Assembly (NCBI GenBank): GCA_963969595.1
Contig: OZ018416.1
Coordinates: 18,616,065 to 18,680,064, forward strand
Length of the DNA: 64,000 nucleotides
Origin: Neckera pumila
Lineage: Eukaryota; Streptophyta; Bryopsida; Hypnales; Neckeraceae
Direction of reading: 5' to 3'
In this document: in pieces, positions 1 to 12,056 of the stretch
Numbering within the stretch: the first letter of the stretch is position 1
How the letters are laid out: each line of letters starts with the position of its first letter
Program-made: the position numbers and the translations under genes
The notes under the pieces: model-generated
Databases searched by the model: none
What the model saw: only the letters and a program-made list of their open reading frames with translations
Told to the model about the DNA's origin: nothing

Positions 1-97
1 CTGCTGCGCTGCGCTGCTGTGGCGCAGCACAACGCAACGCATTCCCAGCAGTCGGGAACTCATAGCCCTTTGGGAGGGCCCAATTCCTTCTAATGAT
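1..97. repeat. Right end of a MITE-like element (family M2), cut by the window edge
   Basis: This GC-rich block ends in GGGCCCAATTCCTTCTAATG. Its reverse complement resembles the ends of three other elements at 6430-6718, 38976-39254 and 62100-62433, all of the general form TTAGAWGAGATTYGRGG. It shares with them an internal CG-rich part with repeated CTGCTGCG and ...TCCCAGCAGTCGGGAAC-like text. The left end lies outside the window. There is no coding potential. Confidence 0.55.
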
Positions 98-1689
98 AAT
101 ATTTCATCCTCCAAAATAACTTCTTTCAATTCTAAAAACAAATATTAAAATCAATTGTGTTATATACACATTTATGAAATATAAAAAGCTAGAAGATACG
201 ATAATTAAAAATATAAAATTATAAACTAGAAGCAAATTTTGATTGTGAAAATTGCAAACATGCAATCAAAAATCACTTGTAGTTGTAGTTTCAATTTATG
301 GCATTAAATTTTACTGATAAAAATTGGTGAGTCCATTGGTAGATCCAACTATGTAGATATGACATACGGATTATCCTTTACAACTTTTGTTTGAATATCA
401 TTATTATGAAAGGGGTCAAAGTTGCATTGTTTTTGGTCTTCACACTTTTGGAAATTTGGACTATCTATCTAGTTTGTAATGGATGAATGGAAATGTCAAA
501 TAAAATGATGAAAATTCAAAATATATAAGTTTTTAAAATGAAATGCTTCTATCAAATTAAGCAATCATTTTTCATTATTGAGACAAAGCTTGTCTATTAC
601 CTTCACAATAAACAACAATTATTGCAAATTGACTATAATTCATCAACCCTTGTTGCTAGTTATATATCCCCAAAAGATGTTGCATAAACGAAGTGCCATT
701 TTGTATGCCTAAACCCCAAACAATTAGCAAATTTGGATGAAAAGTGCACAATTAATTTTTGAATTTGAATATAGAATTCTACTACAAATTATAATAAAAG
801 CATTGTCAAGATTCTCTTTGTGTGACACAACATCTTTTTTGCCAAACCAACTATTTTTTGTAATCCTGCATTGAATTGGAATGTAAAGATTCTTTGCAGA
901 TCAAGACATTTGAAGGCGCTTGCAAAACAAGTATTATGTCCTTATGATTGTCTTCACTACTATGTGATCAACACCATATGGCAACGGCAAAGTGTGTGCA
1001 TATAAAAAATAAAAATCTCTTCATGAAAGGGAAAAATGCATATTAGATTGTCAACAAAAAAAATGATGGTATTGATGGTCCAACTTGTCACTTTTAGACT
1101 TTTGGTTGCGATGGGTCCATTGGGTGGGTTCAACTTGCATTTACCTCAATTAATTTGAAGGCCAACACTCAAGGCACCACATATATCATATTGTGTATAA
1201 ATAAAGGCCAACCATTGATAATGCTCTAAGCAATTTTTGCTACATCATACAACTTCATCCAAATAGTATGCTGGAATAACAAATGATGGAAACTCTTTTT
1301 ACTTTTATCTACTATGAGACTTATAATTAGTAGGGAATTCATAGAGCAAGTTTGGAAGGTGGAAAAAAACAAGTGACCCACCTATTGTAGTCACTTCAAG
1401 CAAAGACAAAGATAGTGACGGAGTGTATCTTGGATTTTTTCATTTATTATAGAAGAGGGTAATTGAAATGGATTGCTATGATAGTGGTTTTATTTTTAGA
1501 ATTTTTTCTTGAATTGAAGACTTTTATATTTTTATGACATCCTAAGATTGCTAAAAGTATAGTGTATATATATATATATTCTATTTATGTATTCAACATC
1601 TATATTCTTATTCCTATTCCTACTTGTATTTGAATTCTTCTATAAATATGTCTCAAAATTATCTTTTTCCAGTAGTTAGGAGGGGTGGT
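98..1689. other. AT-rich intergenic DNA, no gene seen
   Basis: Very AT-rich, with no open frame of note and no splice-consistent coding segments. A short (TA)n run lies near 1566-1580. Nothing else was recognised. Confidence 0.6.
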
Positions 1690-1845
1690 GGTTAACTCTA
1701 AAAGGACATGGTCCCTATGACCAAGGAAGTTACCAAAATACTTTGATAATTGAACCAATAGGTGCATCCTTTGTTTCTACACTTGATAATGAAGTCCTGC
1801 ATCTGACCTTTTAGGTCCGCAGCGTCCTTACAAGGTTAATTGGAA
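1690..1845. repeat. Short dispersed repeat, copy 1, with TTAA-type ends
   Basis: This segment reappears, diverged, at about 2197-2350. Shared blocks include CCAATAGGTGCATC and TTTGTTTCTACA, in the same order and spacing. It begins with TTAACTCTAAAAGGAC and ends with GTCCTTACAAGGTTAA, which are imperfect inverted copies of each other and resemble the TTAACCCCTAAAGGACC ends of the larger repeats downstream. Confidence 0.6.
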
Positions 1846-2196
1846 TGGTTTGCCTAATTCTTTTGAGTGGATAGAGTGCTTGATTGATATCCAACACCAA
1901 GATTTTTTTTTATGCATACAAGCAGACAATTCAAGATGATAAAAAATGACAAAAACAAATTCCAAGAATAAGATTTAAATTAACAAGTGAGTACTAATGA
2001 CCTCCAAAATCTTTTTCTTCATTCTTCTACATAACTTATACATTTGGAATTATACTGAATGTACATATTTCCAAGATTGATTCATGCTGTATAAGGTTGT
2101 TGAATTAGGATACCTACCATTTTGACTGTAGTGAAGTTTCACATTGTTGGCAATGCTCTCAAAGATGTTTATGAGGTTTGTTCTACCATGGAAGAT

Positions 2197-2350
2197 GCTT
2201 AACCCTTAAACAATGCGGCCCATGATTAAGGTAGTCACCAAAATTGCTCCAATTATTGGACCAATAGGTGCATCATTTGTTTCTACAATTAACAATGAAG
2301 TCATCTATTGACCACTTTTTGGCCTCATTGTCCTTTAAGGCTTAATTTAG
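2197..2350. repeat. Short dispersed repeat, copy 2
   Basis: Second diverged copy of the 1690-1845 unit, in the same orientation. It starts near CTTAACCCTTAAAC and ends near GTCCTTTAAGGCTTAA. The central CCAATAGGTGCATC block is unchanged. It is probably a short non-autonomous relative of the TTAA-ended repeat family. Confidence 0.6.
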
Positions 2351-2591
2351 TCCATCGAACACCACATTATCTTGCTAACATCGGTAACCCTAAAAAGAGA
2401 GGAAATCATCCTTCTTGTTACCATGTAAATCATTTACTTAAACAAACCCATGAGCACTCATTGAAGGCCACACTACTATATAAGACCTATCTTTTTCACA
2501 CAAAATTCTAAGGATGCACATTTGCACTTCTCTCACATAGAGGGATTCTTTGTCATCCATTACATCCTTAATTAGCGTCTGCAGCAACATT

Positions 2592-2990
2592 AGAGCATCA
2601 CCACCCATTCCCCAGAAACAAGGCTAGGGAAATGGGTTGGCCCATGCCTAGTAGTTCCCGGATTGCTTCCATCCACCACCCACTCACGGGGAAGCGTACA
2701 CGCCAGAACAAGACAAACTCATGCATTAATCACTTGTCATAACCAAGAGCCAACCAACATGCTAATTGATTAAAAATAAGTTAATAAATGGCCCACAAAC
2801 CAACAAAGCCAACAAGATCAAGCCCGGGTCAAAGCATGGTGGGGACGGGGAGATAGTGTTTGGAGAGCTCATTTTGGAGTGACCGGTCTTCTTTTGTCTT
2901 TGGCCAGGTCCCTAATAGACCACTTTTTCTTGACCAGCCACACCCAAACCCAGGCCGGGGAGCTTCCCCGTGAATGGGTGGCAATGCTCT
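2592..2990. mobile_element. MITE-like element with 19-bp terminal inverted repeats
   Basis: The left end AGAGCATCACCACCCATTC and the right end GAATGGGTGGCAATGCTCT are inverted copies of each other with 2 mismatches. About 400 bp lie between them, GC-richer than the surrounding DNA, with no transposase frame. AGAGCAT-type ends are familiar from plant hAT-like MITEs; that assignment is inference. No clear target-site duplication was found. Confidence 0.65.
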
Positions 2991-4836
2991 TACAGAGTTA
3001 ATAAATTAACTTGTATGGTAGTCCAGTTTACACAAGTTCTGTATGCAGTATGTTATGCACATTCCAGAGGCACATTCCACACTCCCACATGCTTGCCAAA
3101 CTTCATTTGTCAACCAAGCTCCCACACTCGTCCTAAAGCGGCTGTAAGCTTACAATAGGACAGCCTGAATGCAAGCTTACAGTAAGTTAGGGGAAGTTCA
3201 AATTGAATCCGTGAAGAAATTCAACACTTGTGTGTCTCACTGTCTGTTTGTCAGGTACAACAATTCTAACCCAGAATTCAAATTTTGTAAGTTGTTGGCA
3301 TGATATTGGTTTTGAGATTTCAGTGCATGGGGTTTGATTGGATTCCTCACTTACACTTGCCTATACTGGCTTGTAGTGTACCGCATTAAAATCCGCTTGG
3401 CCGGTTGTTGCTTGTGGTTTGGAGAAGATGTGCAGATGTTGAGGGTAGCTAGAGTATAGAATGAAATGATATATGTTTGTTAAGAAATGGTTCAGGAAAT
3501 CAACAAAATTGGTTTTGTATTTTTCCCAGCTTGTATAAATATAATACAAATTTTTGAAAACAATTGCGCAGATGCACCTACTATAGACACTAGACTAACA
3601 CCAAAGTGGGCACGGAAACACCCAAAAGTGACACATTGTAAGCTTGGATCACACACATGTGATTGGCCCACACAAGAATCTCCCTCATGACAATGACAAC
3701 TTCTTGGAATCCTTCTTGTCTACTTTGGATCCCCACCTGTCTACTTTGGATTCACTTGTGCGTGGATTTAGGTCCTTTTCTAGATGTCCAAAAAATGCAT
3801 TCTAAGAGAATTTACAATCAGCGCGGGGGTGGAGTGGGGGTGGGTAGCATTTTTTCGCTAATTCAAAAGTGATAATTATTTTTCTAGGGAATATTTGGCA
3901 AAATATTCTTCCTTTTCTGTGGATGAAATCACTAATTTGCTATCAAATCTTGGGACATGACCGCTCATTTTTGGATGAATAAATGAAATTTCATCCACAA
4001 TTTGCATATTTCATCCATTTCTATGGATGTAAATAGCTTCATCCTTCTGTAGGTTATCGCTTTCTATACTACCTAAAATAGATGAATTTTTTTTTTGTCT
4101 ACAATCTCCTTTTGACTACCAAAAATATCCCACAAAAAGTTTTTCAATATTATAAGAACCACGTTGAATTGCTTATTTGGTCGTTTTTAGGTGTAGTTAC
4201 CTTATATCACAAACAATTACACCAAATACATTGCATCTAGTTCTATATAATTGTCAATTTATGTCATTACCGATATTCAAAGCAACAACAAGAAGGGACC
4301 AAATAAAAGGATGCATATCTTATGGTTGTAAGGTGAAGCAACCCATTGTGGGCATTTTATGACATATCAATTGTAGATGTATTTGAATGACGACTTAGTA
4401 TCTCTATAGACGCAACTAATTCAAATAATGGTACTCTTTACACTCTATAATTTCTCAAAAGAAGGTACCAACAATGTCCTTCTTCTTCAATAGACTTCAG
4501 AACACGCACGTGTTGTTGCAACTCTCTGAATTCTAACTTCTTCCATCATCCTTCTCAATTCCACCCTCATATACTAGTGGTGTACATTTTTCCTTTTGAA
4601 ATGTATTCCATAGGTATATAAAGGCATAATTGAAAAGGGTGGAATAGGTTGGTTCACCTTAAGCCTCCTCTTTTCAACATTGATACTATACTTCAAGCCA
4701 ACTTCAAAATCTTGCAGTGGTAGTTTGATGTTTGAAAATCCTATGAAACGGGTAGTATCCCTAGAAAAATTCCCCATCACATAAAATATATTCTTTTCTG
4801 AAAAACATAAGACATTTAACCTTGCCAATTGTTATG
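2991..4836. other. AT-rich intergenic DNA, no gene seen
   Basis: Contains scattered short open frames of low-complexity composition and a G-rich patch near 3820-3848. No conserved protein segment or RNA gene was recognised on either strand. Confidence 0.55.
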
Positions 4837-5713
4837 CTATTTAACCCATAGAATCCTAAATGTCTCCTTGAAGGCCATTAGACTGTTTGAGCAAGCAAGT
4901 TCTTGAAATCTCAATTCTTGACATGGTTTTTTGAAACTTTTTGTGAAGATATAAATATAGATAAGATTTATAAAAATATAATTTTTATTACAATTAGTGC
5001 TTGGGAGCAAAAGTTATGCCATATAAAGCTCATAGTAGTTGTCAGCGGGCAACAAAAAAATAGACAAACAAACAAAAATCTTGAAATAATTTGTTTTAAA
5101 ATTTGTTTTTAATAGATAACATTTTTGTTTACATGGAAAGATTTGATTTGTTCCATTTGGGTAAGTGATGAGAAAGTTATGGAGCTCCTTGTTTTGTGGG
5201 CAATCATAGCATTTTTATGAAAACATCATGGAATAGATTTGTTTCTGAGGTCAATTTTCACAAGTTTCCAAAAATAAAAGCATTACAAGGCTACTCTTGA
5301 TTGTTAAAGCAATCTCACCAATTGCTCTTCTATCTATTATTGACTTTTACTGAATAATTTTAAAAAATAAAATAAAAATCAATTGCTTTTTAAAAAAAAA
5401 TTCCTCAATTCTGAATTCAATTTTTTACGATAAATCAAATTTAAATTAAGAAGTTTGAAAGTCTTTGATATTAGTTTTGCTACAGGTCAAAAAACTATAT
5501 TTTCTTCTTTTTGATTGCAAATATCTTGCAATCTATGCAATCAAAATTTTTGAAATTTCTTCCACATGTTTTAATACTACTCTATTTCTAGGTCTTTAAA
5601 TAATTAGATATGCAAAAAAAATATCTTTTTAAATTTTTTGCTCTTTGCTCTAAAAATGGTAGTTTTAAGCAGTTTTGAACAAAAAAGGCTTTAGGACCTT
5701 AGGGATTAAAGCT
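4837..5713 (-). repeat. TTAA-ended repeat, subfamily B, diverged copy
   Basis: The interior resembles, in reverse orientation, the repeat at 5954-7178; the GCAAAAGTTATGCC-type segment is shared. The right edge is GGACCTTAGGGATTAA, a variant of the family end. The left end is eroded and its position is approximate. No coding capacity. Confidence 0.45.
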
Positions 5714-5953
5714 AGTTCCTAATGTAAATTTTGTCATTGCAAGGTTGAACAAGTTCAAAAAAATTTTAAAATGAAATCTTGCAATAGAAGTCAAAAGTAT
5801 GGACTTTCCTGTATAAAATCGATACACATTGTTTTAGAATCGCAAGATCTTTTGTAATTTTTCCAAAAGAAGTCAAAAGTATGTCAAGAGGAGATTCTCC
5901 AAGTTTCTATTTTTCAAAGATTTTGATTTAATCCATAAAGTCCCATTGTCTCC

Positions 5954-7178
5954 TTAACCCCTAAAGGACCAAGGCCTTTTTTCTGCCAAATAACTCTCAA
6001 AACTGCCATTTTTAGAGCAAAGAGTAAAAAAATCTGAAAATTGTTTTTTTTGCACATCCAACCATTAGATCCTATACCTAACTAGTATGACAATGTGTGG
6101 AAAAAATTTCAAAATTTTTGACCGGACAAATTGCAAGATATCTGCGTTCAAAGTGAAAAAAACAAGATTTTCAGCACATTGCGGGACTAGATTTTTTGAC
6201 TCTGAACATTTTTAACTTAAATTTTTGCACTACAGAGTTTTGAGCTTTAAATCTTTATAGTGGAGAACTGAGTTGAGAGTCTAGGCAAAAAAAAGAAATT
6301 CAAAAAAACTTAATTTTCATTCTTAAAAAAACTTGTTAAGTAGAAGATAGTACAAGATAGAAGGAAAATCTAAAATATTAATATCTTTTAGATGGAATTA
6401 AAATGCACTAATTGTAATGGTGAGATCCATTAGAAGAGATTTGAGGCCTCCAAGAGCCCGCAAGTTATCCTGCGTTTTCGCAGCGTTCCCACGCTATGGA
6501 ACGCAAGAAAGCTGTTGCGCTGATGTGGTTGAGAGATTGCCATGTCATTTTCAAAAAAAAAAAAAAAAAAAAAATTGCCTGAAATGATATTTGGGAGAGT
6601 TTGTTTTTTTTGGTTGAAAAAAAATTTCTTTGGACAGCTCGTACTAGTTGTTTTCAGATCTAGCCAGATTAGGGAATGGGCCTGAAACGGCACTCCCATG
6701 CCTTCAAATCTCTTCTAACGGTTCTAGCAAGAAAACTAAACCATATGGAACTTTTTTTTTTGAAAAATTGCAAAAATTGCATTCCAAAATGAATCCTACA
6801 AGTTATTTTTTTCACGAAGATGCTCTAATTGCCCAAAAAACAAGATTGTCCATAACTTTCTCATAAAAAATCCAATTGAAATGAACTAAAGCTTTCCAAA
6901 TAGGCAAAAATAGAATCTATAAGGGAAAATTTAAAAAAAAAAAAATTAAACTTTTTGCAAAACTTTTTTGCTGCCCGCTCTCCCCTATTTTGAGCTTATT
7001 TGGGCATAACTTTTGTTCCCGGGCATCAATTGAAAAAAGAATTATATTCCCATGAAGCTTATTAGTTTTTCTATCTTCAAAAAAAGTTCTGAAAAAATCA
7101 TGACAAAAATTCAGCCCATAGGTACTTGCCCAAAATCCCATTTGTCCCTCGAACGGACAATGGTCCTTTAGAGGTTAA
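5954..7178 (+). mobile_element. TTAA-bounded repeat, subfamily B, with a nested MITE
   Basis: It starts TTAACCCCTAAAGGACC and ends GGTCCTTTAGAGGTTAA, so the ends are inverted copies differing at one base, each carrying an outermost TTAA. The interior is AT-rich with no transposase frame. A family-M2 element (6430-6718) sits inside it, so this repeat is the older insertion. Related copies are at 50235-50925, 58690-59300, 61203-62072 and 63508 to the window end. The TTAA + CCC end structure recalls piggyBac-type transposons; that is inference. Confidence 0.6.
6430..6718. mobile_element. MITE-like element, family M2, nested in the TTAA repeat
   Basis: The ends TTAGAAGAGATTTGAGGC and GCCTTCAAATCTCTTCTAA form an almost perfect inverted pair. 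The interior has a CG-rich part (GCGTTTTCGCAGCGTTCCC) and a long poly-A run. Sister copies are at 38976-39254 and 62100-62433, and a partial copy is at the window start. About 290 bp, non-coding. Confidence 0.7.
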
Positions 7179-7901
7179 GACACAGATAATCAACATTTAG
7201 AGAACATTGTTTTATACCAATTGGATTTATATCATGGGAGAAAAAGTTATACCAACCTCAATACAAAATGGAATTTATTGAGCAATAAAAAAACAAAAAT
7301 TTGAAATAATTTTTTTTCTTTTTTTTCTTATAGATTGTATTTTTGTCTATATAAAAAGCATTCATATTCACTCCATTTAGATTGGTGATATGGTATTTAT
7401 GGAGAGTCTTGTTTTGAGTGCAATCATTGCATTTGGGAAAATTTTGATTTGTTTGTGAATTCAATTGAAAAAATAAAAAAAGAATCCCACAAGGTTGAGA
7501 TTGCTTGCTAGAAGACAAATATCATAGTAGTTGGGATTAGTGTGTTTCAATCCATCTCAAAGTTATTAACAATTTAGTTTTTCTTTCAATCTTGAATCTA
7601 CTTCTATACAATGTTTTTTTAAAGAATGAAAATTAAACTTAGAAAAAAATCTTTAGACTTTCAACATAACTCTTAAACTTTTTAAAGTTCAATATATTTC
7701 AAAATATTTAAGCTAAAAAGATTCAAATTTGTCTTATAACCTAATCACACAAGATGCAAATAAACCAATTTTCTTTTATTCAAAAGCAAATATTTTGTAA
7801 TCTACTCGGTCAAAGTAGCTGAAAATTCTTCCTCACATTTTCATACTTGAGGGGGTCAATCCTTTAAGTCCGAGTCCTATTATCAAAGAGATGAGAATAT
7901 T
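7179..7901. repeat. Eroded subfamily B repeat DNA
   Basis: AT-rich sequence with interior similarity to subfamily B, including a CTTCTATACAATG-like block and TTAAAGAATGAAAAT, followed by CAATCCTTTAAGTCC near 7857 as a possible decayed end. No gene was seen. Confidence 0.35.
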
Positions 7902-8826
7902 TTAACCCCTAAAGTTTTTTGACTATGATCTCACCAAAAATGCTCCAAAATTGCCATTTCTAGCACAAGTACCAAATTTTCTAAAATATCATTTTTGGAC
8001 ATATGTAACCATAGGATCTTGTAATACTTTGGTTTGGGAATGTGTGGAAAAAATTTCAGAAATTTCTATTGTGTAGATTGGAAGATATTAGCATTTGAAG
8101 TGGCAAAAGTCCATTTTTTGGCCTTGCAAAAAATCGGGCAGCTGCACTTCACAAGGTCAGATTATTACGAAAAAGTTCTGGAATGGTTGTGCTTCTTTGG
8201 ATTCATTCTTGAAAGCAAGTTGGCTACATGCTTGAAAATTTTCAGATTCTTTGGAATTGTACAACATATAGGAAAAAATAGTAAGTAGAAAGAAGTAGAG
8301 AATGGTTCAAAACACTAAATTGTTGATAAGTTAATTACGGAATTGAAAAATGCCAATCCCAATGGTTGCAATGTTGTAATAAACAATCTACCTATTATTT
8401 TATTTTTTTTGAAAAATATTGCAAATTGAGTGAAATAAACAACTTCAAAGTTTATTTTCGAGTAGACAATACATAACTGCCCACAAACTAAAAATCCTTG
8501 TAACATTTTACTCATTGATCAAAATGGAATGATTCAAAGCTTTCCAGGTATATATAAATCTAATAAACCAATTTCAAAATTTTATTTTTGAAAAAATTGA
8601 TTTTTACTGATCTGCCAAACTGCCCGGTTACGAAAAAAGTAACATATTAGGCCATAACTTTTGACTCGTATTTCCAAATGTCATGAAATTTGGTGCATAT
8701 GAAAGATATTCCTCGTCCCCACCTTCTATAAAAATTTCAGCCCAATATATGCAAATCTCCAATCATACTTACCTGCCCACAATTTCTATGTTGCCAAAAA
8801 ATGCATGTTGGTCCTTTAGGGGTTAA
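7902..8826 (+). mobile_element. TTAA-bounded repeat, subfamily A, copy 1
   Basis: It starts TTAACCCCTAAAGTTTT and ends GGTCCTTTAGGGGTTAA; the terminal 13 bp TTAACCCCTAAAG are perfectly inverted. Length is about 925 bp. The interior shares long blocks, in the same order, with 9421-10355 and 10604-11310, for example CCATAACTTTTGACTC and AAATGTCATGAAATTTGG. No transposase frame. Confidence 0.75.
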
Positions 8827-9420
8827 GGATTTTGAATTACAAATATGAAGTTTGTTAATTAAAATACAAGCTTTGTACATGACATGCTATTATTTTGCGG
8901 GTACAAAATCTTTTCTCCCTATTGAACAACAAATTGTAAGTATTACATATTTCGTTGATTGGAGCACACAAGAAGGCAATGTTTACAAAGGTAAATATAG
9001 TGTAGGCTTGCTACGGCTTTGATTGCCCACCAAAAGGCCTTGAAAATCCACCTTATATGTCTAAAACTATGAATTATAGATTTGGATGTTTCTTTATGGC
9101 ACTCTTCTTTTCAAAAGACTATATGCAAAGACAACCATCTTTTTGCCCTGTCCCCCTGAAAGTAGTGCCAAAGGTTGAGAGCCTGCCGCATGTATGTGCA
9201 TCAAAGCATGGGGGCACAAACCTCTACTATCTTTTCCAATTCTTCCTAAGTATTATATAGTGACAGTCTGATATGGCCTGTATAAACACCCTTATCTTCA
9301 ACATGGAAGTATCTTTTCCAAATTTGCCTTTGGTAGATGATTCCTTATAAAAAAAAAAAAAACTTCCACTAAGAAATTCATGTCAATGTCCTCTTCAATA
9401 TGATTGTTAGTTCTTGTGAT
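8827..9420. other. Spacer between two TTAA repeats
   Basis: AT-rich spacer of about 590 bp, with a poly-A run near 9348. No gene or repeat was recognised. Confidence 0.5.
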
Positions 9421-10355
9421 TTAACCCCTAAAGTTCCATGACTATATTTTCATCGGAAACATTCAAAAATTGTTATTTTTAGTACAAGTATCAAATTTTT
9501 GAAAAATAAACTTTTTTGACACATGTAACCATGGGATCTTACAGTAAACTAGTTTTAGAAGATGTGGAAGAAATTTCAGAATTTTCCACCATGCGGATTG
9601 GAAGATATTAGCATTTGAATTGGCAAAAATCCTTTTTTTGTCCCTGCAAAAAACAGGGCAGCTGAACTTCACAATGTCACATTTTTATAAAAAAATGTCC
9701 AAAATGGTGGTGCTTTTTTGAATTCTTTTTCCTAAACAAGTTGGCTACATGCTTAAAAAATTTCAAATCATTTGAAATTGTACAACATATAGGGAAAAAA
9801 TAGTAAGTAGAAAGAAGTAGAGAATAATCCAAAATACTAAATTGTTAAGAAGTTAATTTTGGTGTTGAAAAATGTTAATCCCAATTGTTGTAATGATGTA
9901 ATAAACAACCTACATCCTATGATTTTTTTTTTTTTCAAAAAATATTAAAAATTCAGTTAAATAAACAACTTCAAAGTTTATTTCAGAGTAGAGAATCCAT
10001 AATTGGCCGAAATCTAAAAAACCTCATAACTTTTGACTCATTGGTCAAAATAGATTGATTCAAAGCTTTCTACATATATATAACTCTAGAAAACCAATTT
10101 CAGATTCTTATTTTTGAAAAAATTAATTTTTTTTTTATCTGCCCGGACTGCCCAGTTACAAAAAATAATAATATAATTGGCCATAACTTTTGACTCCTAT
10201 TTCCAAATGTCATGAAATTTAGTACATATGAAAGATATCCCTCGCGCGCACCTTTTGTTAAAATTTCAGCTTAAAATATAGAAATCTCTAGTCACATGTA
10301 CCTGCCCAAAATTTCTATATAGCCAAAAAATGCATGCCGGTCCTTTAGGGGTTAA
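9421..10355 (+). mobile_element. TTAA-bounded repeat, subfamily A, copy 2
   Basis: Same orientation and internal order as 7902-8826. It starts TTAACCCCTAAAGTTCC and ends GGTCCTTTAGGGGTTAA; about 935 bp. Its near-identical length to copy 1 supports these being the true element boundaries. Non-coding. Confidence 0.75.
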
Positions 10356-10603
10356 AGACTTGGAACCATTGCTAGGTTGCTTGGGCCTTAATTAACCCTT
10401 GAAAGATGTTGAGTTTGAAAAATTGTCGATGAATGACTTCATTTTTCACTATAGAAATAAAGAATGGTATTATTAGTCTCATAATCAAAAGAATTTTGGG
10501 GACTACCTTGTTCATGGAGCTGCATCCTTTAAGTGTTAAAGGTTTCACAAAAGAACAATCCAAATTTTTTTAAACTAAGGTGAAACCACCCATAACTGAT
10601 CAC

Positions 10604-11310
10604 TTAACCCCTGAAGTTTCATGACTATGTAATCACCAAAAATGCTCCAAAACTGCCATTTCTAATACAACTACCAAATTTTGGAAAAAGACAATTTTTG
10701 ACATTTGTAACCGTAGGATCACATCATTTGGAATTGTACAACATATAGGAAAAAAATAGTAAGTAGAAAGAAGTAGAAAATGATTCAAAATACTAAACTG
10801 TTAAAAATTTAATCATGGAATTTAAAAATGCCAATCCCAATAGTTGTAATGTTGTAATAATCAATCTACATCCTAGGATTTTATTTTTTTCCAAAAATAT
10901 TGAAAATTGAGTTAAATAAACGACTTTAAAGTTTTTTTTAGAGTAGAGAATCCATAACTGCCCGCAATTCAAAAACCCTCATAACTTTTGACTCATTGAT
11001 TGAAATGGAATGATTCAAAAGCTTTTTAAGTATATATAAATGTAGAGAACCAATTTTAAAAAAAAAAAATCCGGAAAAAATGATTTTTTTTGATCTGCCC
11101 AAATTGCCCAGTTACAAAAAAAAGTAACATATTAGGTCACAACTTTTGACTTGTATTTCAAAATGTCATGAAACTTGGTACACATGAAGATATTCCTTGC
11201 CCCCACCTTTTATTAAAATTTCAGCCTCAAATATGGATATCTCTAGTCACACGTATCTGCCCAAAATTTCTATACGGCCAAAAAACGCATGTTGGTCCTT
11301 TAGGGGTTAA
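10604..11310 (+). mobile_element. TTAA-bounded repeat, subfamily A, internally deleted copy 3
   Basis: It starts TTAACCCCTGAAGTTTC and ends GGTCCTTTAGGGGTTAA. It follows copies 1 and 2 but lacks about 230 bp: the text jumps from the GTAGGATC block directly to CATCATTTGGAATTGTAC. Deletion derivatives that keep both ends are typical of non-autonomous DNA transposons. Confidence 0.7.
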
Positions 11311-12019
11311 GGGATTTTGGAGCACTTGATGAGTTGTATGCAACAAGGGAAATTTTTCCCATGTAGAAAGATAGGAAATATTGGAACTGCAAATATTTCA
11401 TAATTTATTTGCAAAATTGAAATTACTATGAATTTTGGGAGCCAAAAAGTGTTCCGAACCAATTGCCAATCTCTAGAGTCTTCCAATTCCAATCACTCAA
11501 GAACTCGCTTCCTACTTTCTACTTTCTTCCTGCTTTCTGCAAACTTTAGGACATGTGTTATGATCTTATTAATTCCAACCTTAAAAAAGAGTAAAATACC
11601 AATTACAAGCCTTGATTGGAAATAGGGGCACTACCAGTTGGGCATTGGTCCCTGGTTGGAATTGGGTGGTTCACCTTATAGCAGTACAAACATCAAGTTT
11701 CTCTGACCAATTTTTTCCCCTAATTTTCCAGTGATATTAAAAAAACCTTAAAATCTAAAACTCGCCGGTATTCTCTCCCTTTACAGTTATACAAATTGTA
11801 TAAATTATAGAATCATACGGAGTATGAATGATCAGAATACAATTACCCACCCGACATCGACACCTCGACGAAAACTTCTTCGTCTATCTTTTCCGTCTGT
11901 TTCTTCCTCGACGAGAATGGCCTTTCCAAAGATTTTTTTTTTCTAGACCAGCATCTGCTTTTCCTTTCCAATGATTTCCTTTTTCGATGAAGACAAGGAT
12001 GAACGTCGACGAGCGAGCT

Positions 12020-12056
12020 TGACGTCATCGGCCATACAGTAGGCCCAATGGCCCAT
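12020..12056. promoter_or_regulatory. bZIP palindrome and paired TGGGCC (site II) words upstream of the RING gene
   Basis: The perfect palindrome TGACGTCA starts at 12020. Two TGGGCC-type words in reverse orientation (AGGCCCA and TGGCCCA) follow at 12041-12055. In plants TGACGTCA is a bZIP/TGA-class site and TGGGCC words are TCP site II elements common in housekeeping promoters. They lie about 700 bp before the start codon of the gene at 12733, in a locally GC-richer block (about 11840-12370) that probably holds the promoter and 5' leader. Confidence 0.45.

Noticed and set aside
7902..11310. Interstitial telomere repeats suggested by CCCTAAA
   Set aside because: CCCCTAAA occurs once per repeat end and is not in tandem; it belongs to the terminal inverted repeat.
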